Assembly: GCA_012840075.1 (NCBI GenBank)
Contig: DUMC01000049.1
Location: 1 to 33,999, forward strand
Source: Clostridiaceae bacterium
GTDB taxonomy: Bacteria > Bacillota > Clostridia > Acetivibrionales > DUMC01
Length of the DNA stretch: 33,999 nt
Reading direction: 5' to 3'
This document shows positions 1-8,773 of the stretch, one piece after another. Position 1 is the stretch's first letter, and each line of letters opens with the position of its first letter. Made by a program: the position numbers and the translations under genes. The notes beneath the pieces are model-generated. The model did not search any database and was not told the origin of the DNA. It worked only from the letters and a program-made list of their open reading frames with translations.

Positions 1-881
1 AGTTTTAATCCTAAAGCTTGAATTTCAGTAGTTGAATAATTGCCGGCAACAAACGGACCATATTTACCGGGAATTGAAGTAACATCATAGAGCCAGTTCT
101 TTATCTTTCTGGAAAAATCAAGTCCAAGGAATCTTGCGCGCTTCAAATGTTCACGAAGTTCTACAATATTAGTGGTTAATATACCACCTTCACCAAAGGA
201 AGTAATATTTTTTACTTCGTGGAAGCTGAATGAACCAAAGTGACCGATAGTTCCAAGTTTCTTTCCTTTATACATTCCGCCGAAAGCATGTGCTGCGTCT
301 TCAAGAACAAGAATGTCATGCTTCTTGGCAAGCTCCATAATTGGATCCATATCTACAGGATAACCGCCGATATGTACCGGAACAATCATTTTTGTCTTCG
401 GAGTGATTTTACGAGCTACATCGGCAGGATCCATGTTTATGGTCTTGGGATCAACATCGGCAAATACTACTTTGGCACCGACTGCAAGGGGATAAGCCAT
501 TGTCGCAATGAAAGTGATAGCCGGAACAATTACTTCATCACCGGGTTGTAGATTTGCATACTTGTAAGCAATTTCAAAGCCTGCAGTAGCATTTGTAACA
601 AACAAACTGCCTTGGGTGCCGAGATACTTATCTACAGCTTCTTCAGCTTCTTCTACTTTGGAGCCGAGTGAAAGCTTCCCTGGGGGACTGGAGACTTCTG
701 CCAGCTTATTAATTTTTTCTTCAACTTCTTTAATTGCCTCTTCATATTCAGCACCTTCACCTTGTGCCAGAAATCTTATGATAGCCATTATATCTTGGGC
801 ATTATAATTCTCGCCTACTGCTGCCCACGGTACACGAGACGGTCCGGTGTTATACCTGAAATCTGATGGTTTCCTACCCAT
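1..881 (-). CDS. DegT/DnrJ/EryC1/StrS-type PLP aminotransferase, 3' end outside the window
   Basis: Reading the minus strand from ATG at 881 gives 293 codons open to the window edge, so the C-terminus is missing. The fold is that of PLP-dependent sugar aminotransferases: VTNATAGFEIA near residue 95, PGDEVIVPAITF near 113-124, EDAAHAFGG near 194-202, and SFHEVKN with the presumed Schiff-base lysine at about K224, followed by GEGG. The family moves an amino group onto keto-sugars for cell-surface glycans or natural products. The roughly 70 residues before the core are longer than usual. The start is supported by AAAGGAAATG seven bases upstream. It is transcribed away from the cysteine desulfidase gene. 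The family is secure; the substrate is unknown. Confidence 0.85.
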   Translation of the reverse strand, partial: MGRKPSDFRYNTGPSRVPWAAVGENYNAQDIMAIIRFLAQGEGAEYEEAIKEVEEKINKLAEVSSPPGKLSLGSKVEEAEEAVDKYLGTQGSLFVTNATAGFEIAYKYANLQPGDEVIVPAITFIATMAYPLAVGAKVVFADVDPKTINMDPADVARKITPKTKMIVPVHIGGYPVDMDPIMELAKKHDILVLEDAAHAFGGMYKGKKLGTIGHFGSFSFHEVKNITSFGEGGILTTNIVELREHLKRARFLGLDFSRKIKNWLYDVTSIPGKYGPFVAGNYSTTEIQALGLK

Positions 882-929
882 AACACATTTCCTTTCTTTT
901 TTTGTTTGTTATTTATTATTAATTTAATT

Positions 930-952
930 ATTGCATAAATAAATTATGCAAT
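930..952. promoter_or_regulatory. Perfect inverted repeat upstream of the aminotransferase
   Basis: ATTGCATAA and TTATGCAAT face each other across 5 bases, about 50 bp upstream of the aminotransferase start. There is no T-run next to it in the direction of that gene, so an operator or mRNA hairpin in the leader is more likely than a terminator. Confidence 0.4.
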
Positions 953-1133
953 AAAAATATAAAAAAGCATCAAAATATGTGAAGAAAGCCTGATAAAGTC
1001 GAGATATCAACAACTAAATATTATCATAAATTTGCGAAGTTTTCAATATAAGATGAAATGATGAAACTGTGATGTTGCATTATCTTTGTATAATGTTTAA
1101 TCGGTAAACACAATAGGCTTTTAACTTAACTAA

Positions 1134-1154
1134 AATGTATCAAAATGATACATT
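1134..1154. promoter_or_regulatory. Operator-like palindrome, distal copy
   Basis: A perfect inverted repeat with 9-bp arms (AATGTATCA and TGATACATT) around a 3-bp centre, AAA. It lies about 150 bp upstream of the predicted promoter of the cysteine desulfidase gene. Its core, TGTATCA-N3-TGATACA, recurs with one mismatch at 1351-1367, which suggests a dimeric regulator binding two sites. Confidence 0.5.
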
Positions 1155-1301
1155 ACATTATCGATGAATAACAATCTTAAATACAAGTGAAATACTATTC
1201 ATTCCAAATGCAGTAAATATGCGGCATTGCAACCAAGTGTATCATTTTGTAATACCAATAAATTATTATGTTAAAAAAATATAAAAATTAAAAAAAAACT
1301 A

Positions 1302-1330
1302 TTGCATTTATTAGACATGTTTGCTAAAAT
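1302..1330 (+). promoter_or_regulatory. Sigma-A-type promoter for the cysteine desulfidase gene
   Basis: TTGCAT at 1302-1307, a 17-bp spacer, and TAAAAT at 1325-1330. TG at 1322-1323 makes it an extended -10. Transcription would start near 1337, just before the proximal operator-like repeat. Confidence 0.6.
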
Positions 1331-1348
1331 AAAAACATAAGTGATACA

Positions 1349-1369
1349 CATGAATCATTATGATACATT
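1349..1369. promoter_or_regulatory. Operator-like palindrome, proximal copy
   Basis: TGAATCA at 1351-1357, TTA, then TGATACA at 1361-1367. It differs at one base from the core of the perfect palindrome at 1134-1154. It lies between the predicted transcription start and the start codon, where a bound repressor would block transcription. Another TGATACA half-site is at 1342-1348. Confidence 0.5.
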
Positions 1370-1393
1370 TCGCAACAGGGTACGGTGATACTA

Positions 1394-2665
1394 ATGGATT
1401 CTGAAAGATATTCTAAATTTATTGAAATACTCAAAAGGGAATTAGTGCCTGCCTTAGGATGCACAGAACCGATTTCTATCGCTTATGTTGCAGCTAAAGC
1501 GAGAGAAATATTGGGAGCTTTTCCTGACAGGATAATAACCGAATGTAGCGGAAATGTAATAAAAAACGCAAAAAGTGTTATAGTTCCGGGAACTAAAGAT
1601 CTAAAAGGCATAGAAGCTGCAACTATAATCGGTGCGGTTGGAGGAGATGCTTCCAAAGAATTAGAGGTGCTTGTAAATATTACTGATGAAGATGTGGAAT
1701 TAACCAGGAAACTTCTTAGAGAACACATCTGCAAAGTGAAATTATTAAAATCCAAAGCAAAACTACACATCATAGTTACCATGTTCAAAGATGATGAATA
1801 TGTTCAGGTAGAAGCCGTGCACACTCATACAGGAATCGTGAGGATTGAAAAAAACGGAGTCAAACTTCTCGATATTCCTTATAGTGAAGAATATGAAAAT
1901 TCCGAACTGATGTACAAAAGTGTTTTAGATCTGGAGAGCATATTTGAATTCGCTAATATTGTAAATATTAGTGATGTACAGCCAATATTGTCAAGACAAA
2001 TAGATTATAACACAGCAATTGCTTTAGAAGGTTTAAGAAATAAATATGGTGCAAATATTGGAGCAACTTTGCTGGAAATATACGGTGATGATGTGAAGGT
2101 AAGCGCAAAGGCCATGGCAGCGGCAGGATCTGATGCGAGGATGAGCGGCTGTCAACTTCCGGTGGTAATCAATTCGGGAAGCGGAAATCAAGGCATTGCA
2201 GCATCTTTGCCGGTAATCGTGTACGGTAAGAGAATGAACTGCCCTATGGAAAAAATATATAGAGCTTTGTGCATAAGCAATCTTGTTGCTATTTACCAGA
2301 AATCAAGTATCGGCAGATTATCGGCATATTGCGGTGCTGTCAGCGCGGCTGCAGGTGCGGGTGCCGGTATTACCTATCTGTACGGTGGTGGTTTAAAAGA
2401 AATAGCAAATACTATAACCAACACGTTGGCAAATATATCGGGAATTATTTGTGACGGGGCTAAACCTTCGTGTGCTGCAAAAATAGCTTCCAGTGTTGAT
2501 GCTGCAATAATAGCATCCATGATGTCTCTTAAAGGAAAAGTGTTTTCACCGGGAGAAGGTATTGTAAAAGAAAATGTAGAAAAAACAGTAGAAAGTGTTG
2601 CAAAGATTGCAAAAGAAGGAATGGAAATTACTGATGAAGTAGTACTTAAAATCATGGTTGATTAA
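1394..2665 (+). CDS. cyuA: L-cysteine desulfidase / L-serine dehydratase-like protein (CyuA, UPF0597 family)
   Basis: A 423-residue protein close to the family's usual length. Seen motifs are PALGCTEP with Cys23 near the N-terminus, GNVIKNAKSVIVPGT, GSGNQGIAASLP, and C-terminal cysteines in YCGAV and ICDGAKPSC. Known members carry an oxygen-sensitive [4Fe-4S] cluster and split L-cysteine into pyruvate, ammonia and sulfide in the cytoplasm. ATG 1394 is preferred because GGTGAT ends four bases before it; GTG 1385 is an in-frame alternative that would overlap this site. A strong promoter and two palindromes lie upstream, so expression is probably controlled, perhaps by cysteine. The ATC-hydrolase-like gene follows after 178 bp. 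The exact amino acid substrate is inferred from the family. Confidence 0.88.
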   Translation: MDSERYSKFIEILKRELVPALGCTEPISIAYVAAKAREILGAFPDRIITECSGNVIKNAKSVIVPGTKDLKGIEAATIIGAVGGDASKELEVLVNITDEDVELTRKLLREHICKVKLLKSKAKLHIIVTMFKDDEYVQVEAVHTHTGIVRIEKNGVKLLDIPYSEEYENSELMYKSVLDLESIFEFANIVNISDVQPILSRQIDYNTAIALEGLRNKYGANIGATLLEIYGDDVKVSAKAMAAAGSDARMSGCQLPVVINSGSGNQGIAASLPVIVYGKRMNCPMEKIYRALCISNLVAIYQKSSIGRLSAYCGAVSAAAGAGAGITYLYGGGLKEIANTITNTLANISGIICDGAKPSCAAKIASSVDAAIIASMMSLKGKVFSPGEGIVKENVEKTVESVAKIAKEGMEITDEVVLKIMVD

Positions 2666-2843
2666 GTAATATGAATTAAGCAATTAAATTTAAAATAAAT
2701 GTAAATTAAAAATAAATGTAAGTCAAAATTAAATACTATCTGTATACAATTTATCCGTTAATAGAAGTACCCGGGTGCTTTTAAAATAAAAAAATAAATA
2801 AATAAAATTTAAAATAATATAAAAGAAATGAGGAGATGATCGA

Positions 2844-3332
2844 ATGATAAAAAATGAACCAAAAATCAGAGAAGAAAAGATTGATATTAATAGGGCTCAG
2901 ATAGAGCACAGGGCAACATGGATGGGATTGATTTTCGACGAGATACAGAATGCCGGTGCTGATGCAGAAGCAATTCTTAGGAAGGCAATAAGGAAATGCG
3001 GAAGAATACATGGAGAGAATTTCAGAGCACAGTGTGCCGATCCTAATAGCTGTATTGATTTCAGACATGCGTTTCTGGGCGAAGTAGGTGTAAAATCTTT
3101 CGAGATGGATAATATAGAAGCTGATCATGATAACTTAAAAGTAGAGTTTAATTACTGTGCCTTGGTGAATGCATGGAAGAAGTTAGGTTTTGATGACGAA
3201 AAGATTGCATTGTTATGCGATATCGCCATGGAAGGTGATAGAGGTATTGCAGAGGTTATGGGTCTGAAGCTCGATTTAACAGACACCATAGCTAAGGGAT
3301 GCGCAACATGCAAGCTTCATTTTCATAAGTAA
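2844..3332 (+). CDS. L-2-amino-thiazoline-4-carboxylic acid hydrolase-like protein
   Basis: A soluble 162-residue protein. The C-terminal part has the signature I recognise for the ATC-hydrolase-like family: FNYCALVNAWKKLG near residues 102-115, then ALLCDIAMEGDRGIAEVMG, and a terminal CATCKLHF. Cysteines are frequent, including C105, C125 and the final CxxC. The named enzyme of the family opens L-2-amino-thiazoline-4-carboxylate to N-carbamoyl-L-cysteine, but many clostridial members are uncharacterised. GAGGAGATGATCG precedes the ATG. The position behind a cysteine desulfidase fits a sulfur amino acid role; this is inference from context. Confidence 0.65.
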   Translation: MIKNEPKIREEKIDINRAQIEHRATWMGLIFDEIQNAGADAEAILRKAIRKCGRIHGENFRAQCADPNSCIDFRHAFLGEVGVKSFEMDNIEADHDNLKVEFNYCALVNAWKKLGFDDEKIALLCDIAMEGDRGIAEVMGLKLDLTDTIAKGCATCKLHFHK

Positions 3333-3803
3333 GCAATTATAAAAAAGTAACTTAGAGAATTAATTTGACTTAAAATTTTCTTATTAAATTTAAAGTTTTA
3401 GCTATAGAATTAAGTTTAGTTATAGTATAATAATAAATAAAAAGCAAAAAATTAATTATTCAATGAAAGCATATTAGTAATAACTTCATGGACAAAATTT
3501 CATAACTTTAACATTATTGTTGTTACCCCGATCAAAAAGCTATTTTTATTTGACTGAATACTATTATTTATTTGAGTGAATGCTATATTTGGTTAAAAAC
3601 ACTGTATTTGACTTCATGGAAATCACAGATAATGGCATGTAAAATTCAAAGCAAATATTGTTTTAAGATCTTAAATTTTTTAAATCCTATATATATAAAC
3701 TCTATGTAAATGCAAGAAAGATGCAGAAAATAATTAAAAAGAATCCAAAAATATAAAAATTATCTGAGAATTTAAAAATATCTCAGGAAAGGGGAACAAA
3801 ACC
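3333..3803. other. AT-rich intergenic region before the ABC importer operon
   Basis: No gene seen in about 470 bp. TATTTGACTGAATACTATT near 3547 is repeated imperfectly as TATTTGAGTGAATGCTATA near 3570, a direct repeat of about 22 bp, and a third partial copy starts at 3605. CTGAGA at 3764-3769 and TCTCAG at 3781-3786 could form a weak hairpin just before the ribosome binding site. No clear promoter was found; TATAAT at 3426-3431 has no good -35 element. Confidence 0.5.
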
Positions 3804-4970
3804 ATGAAAAAAATATTATCAATAATACTTGTTTTAGTAATAACTGCCGGACTTTTTGCAGGGTGCAATGTCGGCGGAACAAAAGGCAAGACCGAAGAAG
3901 GTGAGAAAGTAATTAAATTTGGACTGTTAGCGCCTTTAACTGGAGTTAATGCAGAGTATGGGAAAGGCTTTGAAGTAGCCACTAAAATGGCAATTGAAGA
4001 GATCAATAAAGCCGGAGGTGTAAATGGTTACAAACTTGAAATTGAAGTGGCAGATTCAAAAGGAGATCAAAAAGAAAGTTCCGACCTTGCAAGGAAATTT
4101 GGAGATGATAAGGAAATTTTGGCTATAATCGGTGACTTCACTTCAGGATGCTGTATGGCAAATGCACCTATCGTAGATGCAGCCGGTATAGTCCAACTTT
4201 CTCCTACAGCTTCAAATCCCGATTATGCAGGTATGAGCCCGTACACATTTTCAATAATGGGACGTCAGGATGCGGAAGCACCTTTCTTTGCAAAGTATAT
4301 CATCCACAAATACCTGGGAATGAAGAATGTGGCGCTGATTTATATAAACAGTGATTGGGGAGTATCTTCTCGTGACAACTTTTTGAAAGGTGCTCAGGAA
4401 GTAGGATTGAATATAGTTGCTGAAGCAAGTTATGTGCAAGATGAGAAGGATTTCTCATCACTGTTGTTAAAATTAAAAGCTGCTAATCCTGAAGCTGTCA
4501 TCATATTCGATCAAGGAGCAGTTCCCCAAATTGTTAACCAGATTGCGGCTCTCGATTGGGATATCCAAATATGTGCACTTGGACCTGGAACTTCTCAACA
4601 GATAATCGAGTTATGCGGTGAGAACGCAGAAGGTCTTATTACTTCAACACCTTTCTTCTTCGATCCTAACAATGAAAAACAAATGGCATGGAAAGAAGAA
4701 TTTGTAAAAAGAGCTGGTTTTGAACCAACAGTGCATCCTGTTATGGCATATGACTGCGTATATCTTCTAAAAGAAGCTATAGAAATGATAGGCGATGGAG
4801 AAATTACAAGGAAAGCTATCCGTGATAACTTGCAAGTAGTAGAATATGACGGACTTGGTGGTCCTATTAAGTTTTCCGACGCTGGAGACGTTACAAGAAA
4901 ATATCTCATATGTGCTGTTGAAAACGGCAAGTTTGTGCTCAAAGCAGGTTATGATTATGCAGATGAGTAA
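3804..4970 (+). CDS. Branched-chain amino acid-type ABC transporter, substrate-binding lipoprotein
   Basis: A 388-residue extracellular binding protein of the LivJ/LivK type. It begins with a lipoprotein signal peptide (MKKILSIILVLVITAG) and lipobox LFAGC, so Cys21 would be lipidated and tether it to the membrane. The mature part starts with KFGLLAPLTGVNAEYGKGF and keeps the family pattern (AIEEINKAGGVNGYKLE, then IGDFTSGCCMANAPI near 112-126). AGGAAAGGGG precedes the ATG. It is followed after 337 bp by the two permeases and two ATPases of the same importer. The ligand may be leucine/isoleucine/valine, but homologues also bind amides, urea or aromatic acids, so it cannot be named. Confidence 0.9.
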   Translation: MKKILSIILVLVITAGLFAGCNVGGTKGKTEEGEKVIKFGLLAPLTGVNAEYGKGFEVATKMAIEEINKAGGVNGYKLEIEVADSKGDQKESSDLARKFGDDKEILAIIGDFTSGCCMANAPIVDAAGIVQLSPTASNPDYAGMSPYTFSIMGRQDAEAPFFAKYIIHKYLGMKNVALIYINSDWGVSSRDNFLKGAQEVGLNIVAEASYVQDEKDFSSLLLKLKAANPEAVIIFDQGAVPQIVNQIAALDWDIQICALGPGTSQQIIELCGENAEGLITSTPFFFDPNNEKQMAWKEEFVKRAGFEPTVHPVMAYDCVYLLKEAIEMIGDGEITRKAIRDNLQVVEYDGLGGPIKFSDAGDVTRKYLICAVENGKFVLKAGYDYADE

Positions 4971-5307
4971 TAAATTTTGCAATATGATGCGATAAATTTT
5001 ATGCCTAAAATTATGCTTAAATTATGAGGCAATAAATTTAACTCTACAACAACAAGTTATACAATAAACTAACAGTAAGTAATAAATAATGGGGATGGGA
5101 CGGGGACGTGTTTTCATGTCCCATCCTGTAAAACAAAGTTGGTATCTGTGACTGCAAACTATGTAACACTATGTAATATACTATGTAACGCTGCTATGTA
5201 CGCTAAGCTATACGCACTATCTATGCAACACCGTTAAGTTCCAAAGCTTATTTGCCCGCCTATAACTGTGTCAGGTGATAGTGCGGTTCGTATAAGGGGG
5301 TAAAAAA
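4971..5307. other. Intergenic region with degenerate direct repeats and one palindromic repeat
   Basis: It lies between the binding-protein gene and the first permease gene. The first part repeats variants of GCAATAAATTTA/GCGATAAATTTT; 5155-5240 repeats CTATGTAAC-like words four or five times. The palindromic GGGGACG element at 5091-5126 lies between. No gene was found. Confidence 0.55.
5091..5126. repeat. GGGGACG-type palindromic repeat, copy 1
   Basis: GGATGGGAC at 5093-5101 pairs perfectly with GTCCCATCC at 5118-5126. An alternative hairpin pairs GGGACGTG at 5103-5110 with CATGTCCC at 5115-5122 around a TTTT loop. GC content is far above the surroundings. Its GGGGACG core is shared with elements near 10.0, 19.9 and 34.0 kb. 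Confidence 0.55.
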
Positions 5308-6186
5308 ATGGAGTATTTGCTTAATCAAATAGTTAACGGCATCAGCCAGGGAGCTATCTATGCCTTGATGGCAATTGGATACTCTGTTGTTGTTGGTGTC
5401 ACAGGGCTAATCACGTTTACTCATGGAGAAGTTATAATGATCGGTGCGTTTGCCTCTTTCTATATATTTCAATATATTGGGAATAATTTGATACTGGGAA
5501 TCATTGCAAGTTTTATTGCATCATGGATACTAGGAATGTTTATATACTATGTGTGCTATGATCGTTTTTTTGAAGCCCCTTCTCATATATCTTTAATATG
5601 TACAATCGGAGCGAGCATGCTGATTAGAAATTTGGCTCAGATATATTTTGGCCCTAACCAAAAGCCCATGTTAAATATTATCGATAACAAAGTTTATAGG
5701 ATAGGCGTTCTTCAAGTATCTCTCATGCAAATTGTAATATTGATAACAGTTGTAGTCTTGGCAAGCATCCTGGCTTTTTTCATTAATAATACAAGATGGG
5801 GTATCATGCTGAGGGCTGTAAGCCAAGATAAAAAAGCTGCTTACCTTATGGGAATAAATGTGAGAAAAACCGCTATGATCGGTAATTGTATTGGATGTGG
5901 TCTGGCAGGTATAGCGGGATTGTTGATATCAATCTATTATCAGACACTTCAGGCTACAATGGGCGGATCTCTGGGAATGAAGGCATTTTCTTCATCAGTG
6001 CTCGGTGGTTTAACTGATACCAGATATTCAGCTTTAGGTGGCTTAGCTATTGGATTAATCGAGAATCTCGGTATTACAATTTCAACTGCAAGTTTTCGTG
6101 ATATATTTGCGTTCGGTTTCCTCATTACTGTTTTAATCATACGGCCTGAGGGATTTGCATCCAGGAAAGGAGCAAAATCGCAATGA
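5308..6186 (+). CDS. livH: Branched-chain amino acid-type ABC transporter permease (LivH type)
   Basis: A 292-residue polytopic membrane protein. The N-terminus (LLNQIVNGISQGAIYALMAIGYSVVVG) and the segments LITFTHGEVIMIGAF and GLAGIAGLLIS are typical of LivH permeases, which have about eight membrane helices. The coupling segment MLRAVSQDKKAAYLMGINV lies near residues 170-188. AAGGGGG sits seven bases before the ATG. Its last four bases overlap the start of the second permease gene (ATGA at 6183), which indicates translational coupling. It pairs with the next permease to form the channel. Confidence 0.92.
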   Translation: MEYLLNQIVNGISQGAIYALMAIGYSVVVGVTGLITFTHGEVIMIGAFASFYIFQYIGNNLILGIIASFIASWILGMFIYYVCYDRFFEAPSHISLICTIGASMLIRNLAQIYFGPNQKPMLNIIDNKVYRIGVLQVSLMQIVILITVVVLASILAFFINNTRWGIMLRAVSQDKKAAYLMGINVRKTAMIGNCIGCGLAGIAGLLISIYYQTLQATMGGSLGMKAFSSSVLGGLTDTRYSALGGLAIGLIENLGITISTASFRDIFAFGFLITVLIIRPEGFASRKGAKSQ

Positions 6187-7193
6187 ATGAAATTATTTTA
6201 AAATTAAAAAGCATTTATGATAAGTATAAAATTATAATCATTTTGGCAGGTTCTATTTTATTATTACTTGTACCTGTTATTTTCCCAAAAAGTTATATTA
6301 TGGGTATAATTTGCAGAATTCTTCTATACATCATTCTGGCAGGCGGTCTTAACGTTATAAACGGGTACAGCAGCCAGTTTTGTATAGGATATGCCGGCTT
6401 TTTTTGCATAGGTGCTTATACTGAAGCTATTTTAGCTTTAAGACTGAAAATTAACTTCTGGCTTCTTCTTCCGATTGCAGGTATAGTTACGGCAATAGCA
6501 GGTTTATTAATATGTTTACCTACATTAAAATTAAAGGGAAAATATCTTGCTTTGGTTACTTTAGGTTTTTCGGAAATCGTGCGTTTGATAGCACTAAACT
6601 GGAGTAGTTTAACCGGAGGACCTATGGGTCTTAAAGGGATTCCCGTTCCCAAAATTTTTGGTATAGAATTCAAGAATTCTCTTTCATATTACTACATTTT
6701 CTTGTTTCTTGTAGCTATATTCCTGTTTGTTACAAGAAGAGTGATTAATTCAAGAATAGGCCGTGCATGGATGTCAATTCGCGAAGACGAACAGGCAGCC
6801 AGGTCTTTAGGAGTTGACACTTCTATGTATAAAGCCCTAAATTTTATGTACGGTGCTTTTTGGGCCGGAATTGCAGGAGCTGCCTATGCACCTTATACAA
6901 GATATATTGACTCAACTTTCTTTACATTGGATGAGGGCTTTAACATACTTTCCATGGCTATTATCGGAGGTATGGGCACACTGATTGGCCCGGTAGCCGG
7001 TTCGATAGTTGTAAATCTTCTTACGGAATTATTAAGACCTATTAGTGAATATAGATTGGTAGCTTATGCGATTTTAATTATTGCCATGATGTGGCTGAGA
7101 CCTCAGGGTCTATTTGGTGCATCTAAGAGCATATTGGCCGGAAAGGAAATAGTTAAAAAAGCCCGTAAAGCAGAAAAGGAGGCGGCAGCATGA
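6183..7193 (+). CDS. livM: Branched-chain amino acid-type ABC transporter permease (LivM type)
   Basis: A 336-residue integral membrane protein. After a hydrophobic N-terminal helix it shows LAGGLNVINGYSSQFCIGYAGFFCIGAYT, GLLICLPTLKLKGKYLALVTLGFSEIVR and the coupling segment SIREDEQAARSLGVDTSMYK, all standard for LivM. The tail is rich in Lys, Ala and Glu. The start overlaps livH by four bases and the stop overlaps livG by four bases, so the three are one transcript. It is the second half of the importer channel. Confidence 0.92.
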   Translation: MNEIILKLKSIYDKYKIIIILAGSILLLLVPVIFPKSYIMGIICRILLYIILAGGLNVINGYSSQFCIGYAGFFCIGAYTEAILALRLKINFWLLLPIAGIVTAIAGLLICLPTLKLKGKYLALVTLGFSEIVRLIALNWSSLTGGPMGLKGIPVPKIFGIEFKNSLSYYYIFLFLVAIFLFVTRRVINSRIGRAWMSIREDEQAARSLGVDTSMYKALNFMYGAFWAGIAGAAYAPYTRYIDSTFFTLDEGFNILSMAIIGGMGTLIGPVAGSIVVNLLTELLRPISEYRLVAYAILIIAMMWLRPQGLFGASKSILAGKEIVKKARKAEKEAAA

Positions 7194-7975
7194 AAGTACT
7201 CCTTGAAGCTAAAAATGTTTCAAAGCATTTCGGCGGATTGAAAGCAGTAGATAATGTAGACATGGTTATATATGAAGGTGATATATTTGGGATAATAGGT
7301 CCAAACGGAGCGGGTAAGACAACATTTTTTAATCTGTGTTCTGGAGTATTTCCTGTTACCGGCGGAGAAATATATTTTAATGGAGAAAACATAACTAATC
7401 TGCGCCCCGATATCATAGCAAAAAAGGGAATGGCAAGGACCTTTCAGAATATAAAACTTTTTAACTATATGTCTGTTCTGGAGAATATTAAGATAGGATT
7501 TCACATACATTCAAGAACCAGGATGTGGGATGCTATTCTTCATACTTCCGTATATAAAAGGGATGAAAAACTGGCAGAAGAAAAAGGAATGGAGATTATT
7601 GAAAGAGTAGGTTTAAAAGATTACAAGGATATATTAGCAGGAAATCTTCCTTACGGAATGCAGCGTATGGTAGAAATAGCCAGAGCTTTAGCTTTGGATC
7701 CTAAGCTCTTACTCCTTGATGAACCTGCGGCAGGAATGAATCCGAATGAGACCATGGCACTTATGGAGTTTATAAAAAAGCTGAATCACGAGGGTTACAC
7801 TATTGCTGTTATAGAACATGATATGAAGTTTGTTATGAATACTTGTAACAGAATAATGGTGTTAAATTTCGGTAAGAAAATTTGTGAAGGAGATCCTGAA
7901 TACGTAAGGTCGAATAAGGAAGTAAACGAAGCTTATTTCGGAAAAGGAATTGTAGTGCAGGGAGGGACTATGTAG
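7190..7975 (+). CDS. livG: Branched-chain amino acid-type ABC transporter ATPase (LivG type)
   Basis: A 261-residue cytoplasmic nucleotide-binding subunit. Walker A is GPNGAGKTT at 37-45, the Q-loop is in ARTFQNIKLF, the signature is LPYGMQR at 153-159 (the form usual for LivG), and Walker B is LLLLDEP at 173-179, followed by an H-loop in VIEHDMKF. AAAGGAGGCGGC precedes the ATG, which overlaps the livM stop. Together with LivF it powers uptake through LivHM. Confidence 0.93.
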   Translation: MKVLLEAKNVSKHFGGLKAVDNVDMVIYEGDIFGIIGPNGAGKTTFFNLCSGVFPVTGGEIYFNGENITNLRPDIIAKKGMARTFQNIKLFNYMSVLENIKIGFHIHSRTRMWDAILHTSVYKRDEKLAEEKGMEIIERVGLKDYKDILAGNLPYGMQRMVEIARALALDPKLLLLDEPAAGMNPNETMALMEFIKKLNHEGYTIAVIEHDMKFVMNTCNRIMVLNFGKKICEGDPEYVRSNKEVNEAYFGKGIVVQGGTM

Positions 7976-7976
7976 C

Positions 7977-8687
7977 ATGCTGAAAATACAGAACCTTTCA
8001 GTTAATTACGGGTATATTGCAGCGGTTAAAAATATAAGCTTGGAAGTAAATGAAGGGGAAATCGTTACACTGATAGGTGGAAACGGTGCAGGCAAAACAA
8101 CAACATTAATGGCTATATCAGGTTTAGTTCCTAAAGCCTCCGGCACTATAACGTTTAAGGGAGTAAATATTACAAAAATGTCTCCTGATAAGATCGTGAA
8201 GATGGGAATATGTCATGTGCCTGAAGGCAGAAGAATCTTTCCTAGCCTCACGGTATATGAAAATCTAATGGCAGGTACAATTGGGAATCCATCCTTGAAA
8301 AAACCACAAATAAAACAATTACTTGAAAAAAACTATGAGCTTTTCCCAAGACTTAGAGAACGAATGAAACAAAGCGGAGGAAGTCTTTCAGGAGGAGAAC
8401 AGCAAATGCTTGCAATAGCCAGGGGACTTATGATGGATCCTGACATCATTATGCTGGATGAGCCTTCCTTGGGTTTGGCACCAATAATAGTTGAAGAAAT
8501 ATTTGACCTTATACTTAAAATTCGAAATGCCGGAAAGACGGTTCTGTTGATTGAACAAAATGCATCTATGGCACTTTCCATTGCAGACAGAGGATATGTT
8601 ATAGAAACAGGAAATGTTGTCTTGGAAGGTAAAGGAAGAGAACTATTGGCAAACCCTGATGTAAGAAAAGCTTATCTTGGTGGCTAA
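7977..8687 (+). CDS. livF: Branched-chain amino acid-type ABC transporter ATPase (LivF type)
   Basis: A 236-residue ATPase and the last gene of the importer. Walker A is GGNGAGKTT at 34-42, the signature is LSGGEQQ at 137-143, and Walker B with catalytic Glu is IIMLDEPSLGLAP around 158-169. CHVPEGRRIFPSLTVYENL is the family-specific Q-loop region. The ATG follows the livG stop by one base, with GGAGGGA upstream. No convincing terminator follows; the next 200 bp contain the predicted dhaK promoter. Confidence 0.93.
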   Translation: MLKIQNLSVNYGYIAAVKNISLEVNEGEIVTLIGGNGAGKTTTLMAISGLVPKASGTITFKGVNITKMSPDKIVKMGICHVPEGRRIFPSLTVYENLMAGTIGNPSLKKPQIKQLLEKNYELFPRLRERMKQSGGSLSGGEQQMLAIARGLMMDPDIIMLDEPSLGLAPIIVEEIFDLILKIRNAGKTVLLIEQNASMALSIADRGYVIETGNVVLEGKGRELLANPDVRKAYLGG

Positions 8688-8743
8688 GTATAAGATCAAG
8701 CATAAATTGCAAGATCAGGCTTAAATTATCTGTTTTCTCTAGC

Positions 8744-8773
8744 TTGACTAGATATGACGGCTGGCTTTATCAT
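8744..8773 (+). promoter_or_regulatory. Candidate promoter for dhaK
   Basis: TTGACT at 8744-8749 and TATCAT at 8768-8773 are 18 bp apart; each differs by one base from the sigma-A consensus. It lies about 140 bp before the dhaK start, in the gap after livF. Confidence 0.45.

Larger units (their letters stand above)
882..1393. other. Divergent intergenic region with several inverted repeats
   Basis: This AT-rich gap of about 510 bp separates the minus-strand aminotransferase from the plus-strand cysteine desulfidase. It holds no convincing gene. It contains the repeat at 930-952, the operator-like sites at 1134-1154 and 1349-1369, and the promoter at 1302-1330, each listed separately. A further half-site, TGTATCA at 1238-1244, has a poor partner. 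Confidence 0.6.

Noticed and set aside
2374-2655. Minus-strand open frames inside cyuA, livM, spoVAD and other genes
   Set aside because: They overlap well-supported genes, lack ribosome binding sites and show no recognisable protein features.
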